DNA of 19,410 nucleotides from assembly GCA_035701465.1 (NCBI GenBank), contig DASSMU010000147.1:1-19410 (forward strand). Reading direction: 5' to 3'. This document shows positions 1 to 7,074 of this stretch, piece after piece. A model generated the notes under the pieces. That model saw nothing but the letters and a program-made list of their open reading frames with translations, had not been told where the DNA came from and made no database searches. Every line of letters begins with the position of its first letter. Position 1 is the first letter of the stretch. Made by a program: the position numbers and the translations under genes. The DNA is from VRUE01 sp035701465 (lineage in GTDB: Bacteria > Actinomycetota > Thermoleophilia > Solirubrobacterales > 70-9).

Positions 1-733
1 GGGCGGTGCGGATGAAGCCCTGCGGGGCCTTGTCCGACAGCGCCGCGCCGATCACCACTCCCGGGACCGAGCCGAGGAGGATGTTGCCGGCGAGGACGAA
101 GTCGACGTTGCCGCCGATCCAGTGGGCGATGCCGGCGGCCCAGAGCAGGATCGCCGCGTGGAAGACGTCGGTGCCGACGACCTTCTTCGGCGCCAGGCGG
201 TAAACGGCGATCAGCAGGATCGCGATCACGGTGCCGGAGCCGGCCGAGGTGATCCCGATCACGAAGCCGGTGGTGGCGCCGATCAGGACGGCGGCAACCT
301 TGTGGCGGCGTTCGACGTCAAAGCGGTCGCGCTCGTCGACCAGGTTGCGCAGGATCAGCGCCCGGGTCAGGGTGATGATCCCGACCATCAGCAGGGTGCC
401 GCCGAGTACGGCGTATACGAGCCCGTCGAGCTTTTCTTCGCCGATGTGGTCCTGCAGCACCGAGACGATCGCGACACCGCTCACCGCCGCGGGCACGCTG
501 CCGAACGAGAGCCACTTGACCAGCTCCAGGTTCACCGTCTTCATCCGGAAGTGGCGCCAGCCGCCAACGGTCTTGGTCACCGCCGAGTAGAAGATGTCGG
601 TGCCGATCGCCGTCGTCGGCTGGATGCCGAAGATCAGGATCAGCAGCGGGGTCATCAGGGATCCCCCGCCCATGCCGGTCATGCCGACGAGTACGCCGAT
701 TCCTAGTCCGAAGACGATGATTGCCGGGTCCAT
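1..733 (-). CDS. TauE/SafE family sulfite/anion exporter-like membrane protein (partial, 3' end off window)
   Basis: The reading frame is open from an ATG at 733 to the left edge, giving 244 residues without a stop, so only the C-terminal end is missing. The protein is almost entirely hydrophobic. It carries the two glycine-rich repeats typical of the TauE/SafE (DUF81) family: GMTGMGGGS near residues 17-25 and a matching GITSAGSGT in the second half, each starting a bundle of membrane helices. Family members are inner-membrane carriers implicated in export of sulfite, sulfoacetate or other small anions; the substrate cannot be read from the sequence. The gene is divergent from the thiamine-precursor-type ABC operon, with a palindrome between them. 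No clear Shine-Dalgarno precedes the ATG. The family call is secure, the substrate is not. Confidence 0.88.
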   Translation of the reverse strand, partial: MDPAIIVFGLGIGVLVGMTGMGGGSLMTPLLILIFGIQPTTAIGTDIFYSAVTKTVGGWRHFRMKTVNLELVKWLSFGSVPAAVSGVAIVSVLQDHIGEEKLDGLVYAVLGGTLLMVGIITLTRALILRNLVDERDRFDVERRHKVAAVLIGATTGFVIGITSAGSGTVIAILLIAVYRLAPKKVVGTDVFHAAILLWAAGIAHWIGGNVDFVLAGNILLGSVPGVVIGAALSDKAPQGFIRTA

Positions 734-763
734 ATGGGCTTCGCGCGGGTTGGTTATCGACTT

Positions 764-784
764 TCCTGACCTTCTTGGTCAGGA
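764..784. promoter_or_regulatory. Perfect 8-bp-arm palindrome between divergent genes (operator or hairpin)
   Basis: TCCTGACC at 764-771 is followed by the 5-base centre TTCTT and then GGTCAGGA at 777-784, a perfect 8-5-8 inverted repeat. It lies between the exporter start at 733 (minus) and the ABC ATPase start (810 or 867, plus), where an operator for a dimeric repressor would sit. It has no T-run expected of a terminator in either direction. It could also be a short hairpin in the 5' leader of the importer transcript. The structure is seen; the regulatory role is inferred. Confidence 0.5.
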
Positions 785-866
785 GCGCGAGTGCGCCAGG
801 ATACCCGAGATGCCCGCGAAAGCCAAGGAATTCGCCGCGGAAAGCGCATCGCCTGCCTATGGCGAG

Positions 867-1628
867 ATGCCCGTAATCGCCGTCTCGATCCGCGGCCTGC
901 GGCACTCCTACGGCGAGTTGCGGACGATCGACGACCTCGACCTCCACCTCCCCGCGCACGGCGTTCTGGGCCTTGTCGGACCCTCCGGCTGTGGCAAGTC
1001 GACCCTGCTGGAGCTGGTCGCCGGGCTGCAGGAGCCCGAGCAGGGCGTGGTCGCGCTCGGCGACGGCATCGACCCCTCGACGCGCCTGGCCCGCTGCGCC
1101 TTCATGCCCCAGCGCGACATGTTGCTGCCCTGGCTCTCGGCGATCGACAACGCGGCGCTGGCGCTGCGCAACCGCGGCGTGCGCCGAGCCGCCGCGCGGC
1201 GCGAGGTGGGCCTCCTCTTCGACCGCTTCGGGCTCGCCGGGTTCGAGCAGGCGAGGCCGGCCGAGCTCTCCGGCGGGATGCGCCAGCGCGTCGCCTTCCT
1301 GCGCACGCTGGTAGCTGGCAAGCCTGTGCTGGCCCTCGACGAGCCGTTCGCCTCGCTCGACGCGATCACCCGCGCCGAGATGCAGGAGTGGCTGGCCGGC
1401 GCACTGGCCGCCGACCCGCGCACGGTCATCCTCGTCACCCACGACGTCGAGGAGGCGCTCTATCTCTGCGACAGCGTCGCGGTGCTCTCGGCGCGACCGG
1501 CACGTGTGGTGGATGAGCTGAGCGCCCCGGAACCGCGAGCCGCCGACCGCGACGCGGCCGTTACCGATCCCGAGTTCGTAGCCGCTCGGGAGCGGGCTCT
1601 CCACGCCCTAAGGGAGGGCGCCCAGTGA
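867..1628 (+). CDS. ABC transporter ATP-binding protein, ThiZ-like (thiamine pyrimidine precursor / NMT1-type importer)
   Basis: A 253-residue nucleotide-binding subunit with all the usual motifs: Walker A GPSGCGKST (38-46), Q-loop PQ (81-82), signature LSGGM (134-138), Walker B LALDEP (155-160) and switch His192 in VTHD. It energises import through the permease encoded next, which it overlaps by 4 bp (GTGA, 1625-1628), indicating translational coupling. The SsuB/TauB/ThiZ type is suggested by the short length and by the ThiY-like binding protein two genes on. The start is uncertain. ATG 867 begins at the usual family N-terminus but has a poor Shine-Dalgarno. ATG 810 adds 19 residues and has AGGA 8 bases upstream, but that stretch has lower GC at third positions than the rest of the gene. 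No TPP riboswitch was recognised upstream. Confidence 0.88.
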   Translation: MPVIAVSIRGLRHSYGELRTIDDLDLHLPAHGVLGLVGPSGCGKSTLLELVAGLQEPEQGVVALGDGIDPSTRLARCAFMPQRDMLLPWLSAIDNAALALRNRGVRRAAARREVGLLFDRFGLAGFEQARPAELSGGMRQRVAFLRTLVAGKPVLALDEPFASLDAITRAEMQEWLAGALAADPRTVILVTHDVEEALYLCDSVAVLSARPARVVDELSAPEPRAADRDAAVTDPEFVAARERALHALREGAQ

Positions 1629-2377
1629 AGCGCTGGGTCCTCCCGACACTGCTTCTTGTGGGCTTGGTCGGTGCCTGGCAGGTCGCGGCGAGCACGGGGG
1701 TACTCGCCGACCTGCTCGGGCTCAAACCGTTCCTCGTCCCTTCGCCAGCCGAAATCGCCGAATCGCTCTGGCAGAACCGCACGCTGCTGGCTGAAAACGC
1801 CTGGGTGACGCTGAAGGAGATGGTCCTCGGCTTCGGCTGCGCCGTGGTCGCCGGGCTCGGCTTCGCCGTCGCAATGCACCTGTTCGTAACCGTCCGGCAC
1901 ACGCTCTACCCGCCCATGGTGGTCTCGCAGGCGATCCCGATCATCGCCATCGCCCCGATCCTGGTGATCTGGTTCGGCTACGGCATCGGACCGAAGCTGT
2001 GGATCGTCGCCCTCGTCTGCTTCTTCCCGATCTCCGTGAACACGCTCGACGGCCTGCGCTCAGTCGATCCCGAGGCGACGAAGATGATGCGAACCCTCGA
2101 TGCCTCACGTCCACAGATCCTCTGGCGATTGGAGGCACCCACGGCACTGCCCGGCTTCTTCAGCGGCGCGAAGGTCGCCGCCGCCGTCACCGGAATCGCC
2201 GCCCTGTTCGGCGAGTGGGCCGGCGCAAACTCCGGCCTCGGTCTCCTGATGCGAGAAGACAACGCGCTGCTGGAGACGTCGCGTCTCTTCGCCGAGGTGT
2301 TCCTGCTTGCTGCGATGGCTCTCGCGCTCTTCGCCCTCGTCGCCCTCGTAGAGCGCTACGTCGTCACTTGGCGATAG
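1625..2377 (+). CDS. ABC transporter permease, ThiX-like (BPD_transp_1 family)
   Basis: A 250-residue integral membrane protein with an N-terminal helix (about 5-22) and further helices around 65-90, 97-117, 123-140, 183-200 and 222-244. The cytoplasmic EAA-type coupling loop, which contacts the ATPase, lies around 159-190 (DASRPQILWRLEAP followed by LPGFFSGAKVA). The start is GTG at 1625, overlapping the ATPase stop in a GTGA junction. The family is the SsuC/TauC/ThiX type of permease used with NMT1-like binding proteins. The lipoprotein gene follows 10 bp downstream, so the three genes form one operon. Substrate is inferred from the binding protein. Confidence 0.9.
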   Translation: MKRWVLPTLLLVGLVGAWQVAASTGVLADLLGLKPFLVPSPAEIAESLWQNRTLLAENAWVTLKEMVLGFGCAVVAGLGFAVAMHLFVTVRHTLYPPMVVSQAIPIIAIAPILVIWFGYGIGPKLWIVALVCFFPISVNTLDGLRSVDPEATKMMRTLDASRPQILWRLEAPTALPGFFSGAKVAAAVTGIAALFGEWAGANSGLGLLMREDNALLETSRLFAEVFLLAAMALALFALVALVERYVVTWR

Positions 2378-2387
2378 AAAGCAGGGG

Positions 2388-3410
2388 ATGAAGCGCACCC
2401 GAACCGCGGTGGTCGCTCTCGCCGTCGCCCTGCTCGCCCTCTCGCTCGGCCTTGCCGCCTGCGGCGAGAAGAGCGAAGACGTGACCGGCGAGTCGCAGCC
2501 GCTCAGCCTGACGCTCGACTTCTACCCCAACCCCGACCACGCTGGGATCTACATGGCGCAGAAGCTCGGCTACTTCGAAGAAGCCGGGCTCGACGTCAGC
2601 ATCCACACGCCCGCCGACCCGGCCGCGCCGATCAAGCTGCTCGCCGCCGGGAAGACGGACCTGGCGATCTCCTACGAGCCCGAGGTCCTGCTCGCCCACG
2701 AACAGGGCCTCGATGTGCTCGCCGTCGGCGCCCTCGTCAACCGCCCGCTCACCTCGATGATCTGGCTGAAGAAGTCCGGCATCAAGGGAGTCGGGAGCCT
2801 GCGCGGCAAGACGATCGCCACCGCCGGCATCCCCTACCAGGACGCCTACCTAAAGACGATCCTCGCCCGCGCCAACCTGAAGCCATCCGACGTCAAGGCG
2901 GTCAATGTCGGCTTCGGCCTGCTACCGGCGCTCGTCGGCGGCAGCGCCGAGGCGATGCTCGGCGGCTTCAGCAACGTCGAGGGGGTCGACCTGCGCCTGC
3001 GCGGCCAGCAACCGGTCGTCACCCCGGTCGACAAGCTCGGCGTGCCCACCTACGACGAGCTCGTCCTCGTCGCTCAGCGCGAACAGCTGGAAGGAGACCC
3101 GCAGAAGTTCCGCCTTTTTATGGCGGCTCTGGCGCGCGGGACCGCGGCCGCGGCCGCCAATCCCAAGGCGACGGCCAAAGCCCTGCTGGAAGCGAACCCC
3201 GACCTCGACCCGAAGCTGACCCGGGCGGAGCTGGCGGCGACGCTGCCGCTGCTCAACCCCCCTCGTGGCGGTCGCCCCTACGGCTTCATGGACCCGGCGC
3301 AGTGGCAAAAGTTCACCGGCTGGATGCGCGACAACGGCCTGATCGCCTCGCTGCCGCCGACCGGAAGCGTGCTCAGCAACGCCTACCTGCCAGGCGCCAT
3401 CCCCGAATAG
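2388..3410 (+). CDS. thiY: ThiY-like substrate-binding lipoprotein (probable thiamine pyrimidine precursor, HMP/FAMP)
   Basis: A 340-residue periplasmic-type binding protein of the NMT1/THI5 family. The N-terminus is a lipoprotein signal: basic MKRTR, a hydrophobic core, and the lipobox LAAC with Cys25. The mature protein opens with LDFYPNPDHAGIYMAQ, which matches the LDW-PN--HAG-Y-A pattern I recall for ThiY pyrimidine-binding proteins. PADPAAPIKLLAAGKTDLAI and a region like NVGFGLLPALVGG also fit that subfamily. It would deliver 4-amino-5-hydroxymethyl-2-methylpyrimidine or its formylamino precursor to the permease for thiamine salvage. RibY-type riboflavin-binding proteins are related and remain an alternative. 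The ATG at 2388 follows GCAGGGG, a good Shine-Dalgarno. The 3' end overlaps the convergent GGDEF/EAL gene by 28 bp. Confidence 0.82.
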   Translation: MKRTRTAVVALAVALLALSLGLAACGEKSEDVTGESQPLSLTLDFYPNPDHAGIYMAQKLGYFEEAGLDVSIHTPADPAAPIKLLAAGKTDLAISYEPEVLLAHEQGLDVLAVGALVNRPLTSMIWLKKSGIKGVGSLRGKTIATAGIPYQDAYLKTILARANLKPSDVKAVNVGFGLLPALVGGSAEAMLGGFSNVEGVDLRLRGQQPVVTPVDKLGVPTYDELVLVAQREQLEGDPQKFRLFMAALARGTAAAAANPKATAKALLEANPDLDPKLTRAELAATLPLLNPPRGGRPYGFMDPAQWQKFTGWMRDNGLIASLPPTGSVLSNAYLPGAIPE

Positions 3411-5677
3411 AGCGGGGCGCCCTTGCTGAGCAGGGCAGTGACCTTCTCCGCCGGCAGCGCCCGCGAGAAGAGGTGACCCTGCGCATAGTCGCAGCCGAGC
3501 CGGGTCAGCTCCGACAGCTGCGCCTCGTTCTCGACCCCCTCGGCGATCACGTCAAGGGAGAGGGCGCGAGCCATGCCGACGATCGCCTCGACGATCGCCG
3601 TGCGCTCCTGCTCGACCCCCAGCACTTCGACGAAGGAGCGGTCGATCTTGAGGGCGTCGAAAGGAAAGCGGTTGAGGTAGGCGAGTGAGGAGTAGCCGGT
3701 GCCGAAGTCGTCGAGCACGAGGCCGACGCCGAGGTCGCTCAGGGCCTCGAGGCTGTCGATCGCCGTGGTCGACTCCTCGACCAGGGCACTCTCGGTGACC
3801 TCCAGTCGCAGGTGATCCGGATCGAGTCCGGAACTGGCGAGTTGCGCCCCGATCGAGGCGGCAAGCTCGCGGTTGCTCACCTGACGCGCGGAGAGGTTCA
3901 CCGAGATGTCGACCGGCCTGTGGTCGGGCCGCAGCTGGTGCCACTCGAGCGCCTGGCGGCAGGCGGATTCCTGCACCCAGCGGCCGATCGGCTCGATCAG
4001 GCCGCTGTCCTCGGCGATCTCGACGAAATCGCTGGGATCGAGCAGGCCTCGCTCGGGGTGGCGCCAGCGCACCAGCGCCTCGAGGCTGACGATCTCGCCG
4101 CTGCGCATCGCGATTATCGGTTGGTAGTGGAGCTCCAGCTCCTCGTGCTCGAGGGCCCGGCGCAGTTCGCGCTCGACCTCGAGCCGGCGCAGCGCCCCGG
4201 CCCGCATCTCGGCGTCGAAGAGCTCGCAGCGCGCCCGGCCGCGCTCCTTCGCCCGGTACATCGCGGCGTCGGCGTCACGAATCAAGAGGTCGGCGTCGAT
4301 CGGCTCGCGCGTGGAGGGGCGGGCGACCGCGATGCCGACGCTGGCGGTGACGTAGTGCTCGACCCCTCCCATCGCATAGGGCTCGGCGAACGCGGAGGCG
4401 ATGCGGTCGGCGATCGCCACCGCCTCGTCCTCGTCGGCCAGCCGGTCGACCAGGATGCCGAACTCGTCGCCGCCGAAGCGGGCGACGATGTCCCCCGGCC
4501 GCAGGTGAGCGCGCAGCCGCGGCGCCACCGCGCGCAGCAGCTCGTCGCCGGCGTGATGGCCCATGCTGTCGTTGATCAGCTTGAAGTTGTCGAGGTCGAG
4601 GAAGAGGATCCCGACCGGGGAGCCCGAGACCGTGCTGTGCGCGAGCGACGCCGCCAGCGCCTCGACGAAGCTGAGCCGGTTGGGCAGGCCGGTGAGCGGG
4701 TCGTGCAGGACCCTGTGGCGCAGCGCCTCGTCGGCCGCGTGGCGCTCGATCGCATCGGCGAGGACGTTTGCCGAGGCCTGGACGAAGTGAACGTCCTGGG
4801 GAGTGAAGCGGTTGGGCTCGCAGGCGTGCACGTCGAGGACGCCGAAGGGGCGCTGCTTGCCGTCGATCGGCACGGCGAGGCTGCTGCGCACCCCCATCGC
4901 CCGCAGCGCCGGGGGCATCGAGAAGCGGCGCTCGACCGACCAGTCGTCGACGATCACGTGCAGGCGCGAGTCGAGCGCGGCGCCGGAGTGCGAGTCGCGC
5001 GCGGCGGAGGCGCGCTCGGAGCCGACCACCCGCTCCTCCAGGCCGGTGCGCAGGCTCAACCGGCGGCCGTCGCGACCGACCTCCCAGATGCAGGCGGCCG
5101 CAACCCCCTCGATCTCGGTCATCAGCGAGACCCCCTCGCGCATCAGCGAGTCGGGGTCGCCGTCCCTCAGCGCCCTGCCACCGAGCCGGGCGACCGCGGC
5201 CTGCTGGGCGGCGGCCCGCTCCAGGTCCTGCTCGGCGCTCTTGCGCTCGGTGATGTCGTAGAGGACGCCGTGCCAGACCGGCGTGCCGGCTTCGTCTGGC
5301 TCGAGCACCGCCTCGTCGAGTATCCACACGGTGCGACCGTCGCGGGTCAGCATCCGGTAGTCGACCGGCGGCGGGTTGCGGGTGCCGATCGTCCTGCGCG
5401 TCTCCTGCGCCAGCGCCCGCTCGCGGTCCTCGGGGTGCAGAAGTTTCGCCCAGAGCTCGGGGTCCGCCAGCCACTCCTCCGGGGTGTAGCCGAGGATGTC
5501 CTCGACCTGGGGGCTGACATAGCGCCAGCGACCGTTCTCGCCCAGCTCGGACGCGTAGACGATCGCGGGAAGGCGCTCGACCAGCCGGCGGTAGTCCTCG
5601 CCCCCGGCCGAGATCTGGTCGAGGAACTCGTCTACTCGCTTGTCGGGCCAACTCCCGCTCCGTGCAGAGCGCTCCAT
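3383..5677 (-). CDS. PAS-GAF-GGDEF-EAL bifunctional cyclic-di-GMP synthase/phosphodiesterase
   Basis: A 764-residue soluble signalling protein. A PAS domain spans about 27-146 (ending DITERKSAEQ, with a short helix after it), a GAF-like domain about 160-312, GGDEF about 322-480 and EAL about 497-750. The diguanylate cyclase site is intact (GGDEF at 402-406), as is the product-inhibition I-site RPGD (393-396) five residues before it. The phosphodiesterase half keeps EAL (533-535), the Asn in ISVNLS (594), Glu in LEVTES, DDFGTGYSS (656-664), Lys in LKIDRS, Glu in IAEGVE and QG (733-734). Both activities therefore look possible. No membrane segment is seen, so it is probably cytoplasmic and sensory through PAS/GAF. 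It lies 40 bp downstream of the DNA glycosylase gene on the same strand and overlaps the thiY-like gene tail-to-tail. No input ligand can be named. Confidence 0.95.
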   Translation of the reverse strand: MERSARSGSWPDKRVDEFLDQISAGGEDYRRLVERLPAIVYASELGENGRWRYVSPQVEDILGYTPEEWLADPELWAKLLHPEDRERALAQETRRTIGTRNPPPVDYRMLTRDGRTVWILDEAVLEPDEAGTPVWHGVLYDITERKSAEQDLERAAAQQAAVARLGGRALRDGDPDSLMREGVSLMTEIEGVAAACIWEVGRDGRRLSLRTGLEERVVGSERASAARDSHSGAALDSRLHVIVDDWSVERRFSMPPALRAMGVRSSLAVPIDGKQRPFGVLDVHACEPNRFTPQDVHFVQASANVLADAIERHAADEALRHRVLHDPLTGLPNRLSFVEALAASLAHSTVSGSPVGILFLDLDNFKLINDSMGHHAGDELLRAVAPRLRAHLRPGDIVARFGGDEFGILVDRLADEDEAVAIADRIASAFAEPYAMGGVEHYVTASVGIAVARPSTREPIDADLLIRDADAAMYRAKERGRARCELFDAEMRAGALRRLEVERELRRALEHEELELHYQPIIAMRSGEIVSLEALVRWRHPERGLLDPSDFVEIAEDSGLIEPIGRWVQESACRQALEWHQLRPDHRPVDISVNLSARQVSNRELAASIGAQLASSGLDPDHLRLEVTESALVEESTTAIDSLEALSDLGVGLVLDDFGTGYSSLAYLNRFPFDALKIDRSFVEVLGVEQERTAIVEAIVGMARALSLDVIAEGVENEAQLSELTRLGCDYAQGHLFSRALPAEKVTALLSKGAPLYSGMAPGR

Positions 5678-5717
5678 TGTCTGCTTATCGACGCCTGCGG
5701 CGCCCGCTTGAGTTCGG

Positions 5718-6620
5718 TCAGGCTGTGGTAGCCAACCAGGCCCCCGCGAGGCCGCGGTAGGGTGCGTAGGGCGCGTAGAACTCCTCCACCTCCTCGACCG
5801 TGGCGCGACGGCCGAGGCGGGCCAGGCGGCCGACCTGCTTAAGGTAGATCAGGTCGCCGGCGGGAAGCGAGTCGGGGTCGCCACGGCCGAAGAGGCCGAG
5901 GCACTGGACGGTCCAGGAGCCGATCTCACGCACCGAGAGCAGGCGACGGTCGGCGGTCGGCTCGGACAGGTCGCAGCGGCCGGCGGCGACGTCGGCGGCC
6001 ACCGCGCGCAGCGCAAGCGCCCGCTTCAGCGCTAGGCCCATCGACTCGAGTTCGACCGGCGCCCGGGCGGCGATCAGGCCGGGGGCCGGAACGTCGCGCA
6101 GCGAGTCGCGCCCGTCCCCGAGGCGCGGGCCCCAACGGCCGACCATGCGGCGCTGGATGCGAGCGGCGCGGCCGCTCTCGATCAGCTGCTTGACCACCGC
6201 CCAGGCAAACGCCTCCCAGGGCCAGGGACGGCGGCGGGGACGCAGATGGGGCCGGCGGCGCAGCTGCGGCCCGAGCAGCGGGTCGCGGCGGAAGCGACGG
6301 TAGAACTCACCCAGGTCGTCGTCGACGCCGAGAGCGAAGCGCATCCGCTCCAGCGCCAGCTCCAGCTCGGCGGCCCCGGCCTCGCGCGCGGGGACATCCG
6401 CTGCCGGCCCGGGCGAGGCGATCGAACCAGGGTCCAGCGGCTCGGCCCGCAGCGCCACCCGTCCCTTCCCCGGTTCCCAGGCCCGCACCAGTACCGGGGC
6501 TCGGTCGACGTGCAGCAAACGCGTGGCAACACCCCCCTCGACCCGCATAACCCCGTCCTCGCCGCCATATGACGGCAACCGGTAGGGCGAGGGTGGAGAG
6601 ATCTCTACCTCGAGGTTCAC
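5718..6620 (-). CDS. AlkA-like DNA-3-methyladenine glycosylase (HhH-GPD superfamily)
   Basis: A 300-residue base-excision repair glycosylase. The C-terminal half carries the helix-hairpin-helix and catalytic segment: LLSVREIGSWTVQ (about 227-239) followed by GRGDPDSLPAGD (245-256). The final Asp256 is the expected catalytic residue, and the block matches the IG-WTA-----LGDPDAFP--D pattern of AlkA. The first ~60 residues are consistent with the small N-terminal domain of AlkA-type enzymes. It would excise alkylated purines from DNA. The start is GTG at 6620, overlapping the TGA of the small upstream gene in a 4-bp GTGA junction, so translation is probably coupled. An Arg-rich stretch at 121-131 (RRRPHLRPRRR) is unusually basic. 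The family is well supported, exact substrate range is not. Confidence 0.88.
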   Translation of the reverse strand: MNLEVEISPPSPYRLPSYGGEDGVMRVEGGVATRLLHVDRAPVLVRAWEPGKGRVALRAEPLDPGSIASPGPAADVPAREAGAAELELALERMRFALGVDDDLGEFYRRFRRDPLLGPQLRRRPHLRPRRRPWPWEAFAWAVVKQLIESGRAARIQRRMVGRWGPRLGDGRDSLRDVPAPGLIAARAPVELESMGLALKRALALRAVAADVAAGRCDLSEPTADRRLLSVREIGSWTVQCLGLFGRGDPDSLPAGDLIYLKQVGRLARLGRRATVEEVEEFYAPYAPYRGLAGAWLATTA

Positions 6621-6877
6621 CGCCCGAGCAGGTGGACGTCGACAAGAAACGAGCGGCTGGCGAGAACGTTGGCGGGACGCTCGCGACGCGAGGAACGGCG
6701 CGGGGTGCGCTTCCGGCCTGCCACCGCGCCGACAGCTCGGACGGCCGCCACCGTGGCGGCACCGGCTAGGACGCCGCCCGCGGCAGCAATCGCCGCGGTC
6801 TTCGCCTCGTTGCGCACCGCCAGCGAGTTCGACGCCTCATGTGGAAGGACGCGAACCGGAATCGGCTCAAGCTCCAT
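6617..6877 (-). CDS. Small membrane protein of unknown function, coupled to the DNA glycosylase
   Basis: An 86-residue protein that I do not recognise by function. From the ATG at 6877 it has a polar N-terminus (MELEPIPVRVLPHE), one Ala/Gly/Val-rich hydrophobic segment at about residues 24-48 that could cross the membrane, an Arg-rich stretch (RKRTPRRSSRRERP) and a C-terminal tail ending SFLVDVHLLGR. GGTGAG just upstream is a modest Shine-Dalgarno. The frame is open further upstream to 7030, but that extension would run through the palindromic repeat and has the look of non-coding DNA, so the shorter start is preferred. The stop overlaps the glycosylase GTG by 4 bp, which argues it is a real translated gene. 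Confidence 0.62.
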   Translation of the reverse strand: MELEPIPVRVLPHEASNSLAVRNEAKTAAIAAAGGVLAGAATVAAVRAVGAVAGRKRTPRRSSRRERPANVLASRSFLVDVHLLGR

Positions 6878-6959
6878 TTTGCTCACCGGGCCGACTGTAG
6901 CGCCGCGGGCGGCGAACGACCGAGAACACTCCGCACCTTCCGCAGAACGACGCGCTTCA

Positions 6960-7074
6960 GAGCCCATCCCGGCAGGGGTGGAGCGTCTTGTACTTTTTCG
7001 TCGACCGATCCGAGCGCCAAGCCCAACCACACCACACCGAAAAAGTTAAGCGGAACCCCTGCCGGGATGGGCTC
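6960..7074. repeat. Long-armed palindromic element A (20-bp perfect inverted repeat, 115 bp overall)
   Basis: Positions 6960-6979 and 7055-7074 are perfect reverse complements (20 bp; the left arm contains CCCATCCCGGCAGGGG). Inside is a second perfect inverted repeat, ACTTTTTCG (6992-7000) with CGAAAAAGT (7038-7046), enclosing a 37-base loop. The right arm overlaps the TGA stop of the acyltransferase gene (7073-7075), so the element lies at the start of its 3' untranslated region, before the small membrane protein gene. Read on either strand it would make a strong two-tier hairpin. It lacks a T-run directly after the outer stem, so it is not a classical terminator. Its internal boxes resemble those of element B at 13478-13600. 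Confidence 0.85.

Noticed and set aside
734..866. TPP riboswitch upstream of the ThiY-type operon
   Set aside because: The conserved CUGAGA and ACCUGAUCUGGAUAAUGCCAG-type segments could not be found by eye.
318..1604. A 428-residue minus-strand open frame across the exporter and ABC ATPase
   Set aside because: It is out of frame with the real TauE/SafE gene and antisense to the ATPase, which carries complete motifs.
3812..5731. A 639-residue open frame on the plus strand
   Set aside because: It is antisense to the GGDEF/EAL gene, whose motifs are intact. Its composition (Asp/Ala/Val/Arg-rich, no domain) is typical of the reverse frame of a GC-rich gene.
6960..7074. Integron attC site or REP/MITE explanation for elements A and B
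   Set aside because: The ends do not show the RYYYAAC/GTTRRRY core sites of attC, and the terminal arms differ between copies, unlike a standard MITE; left as an open class.
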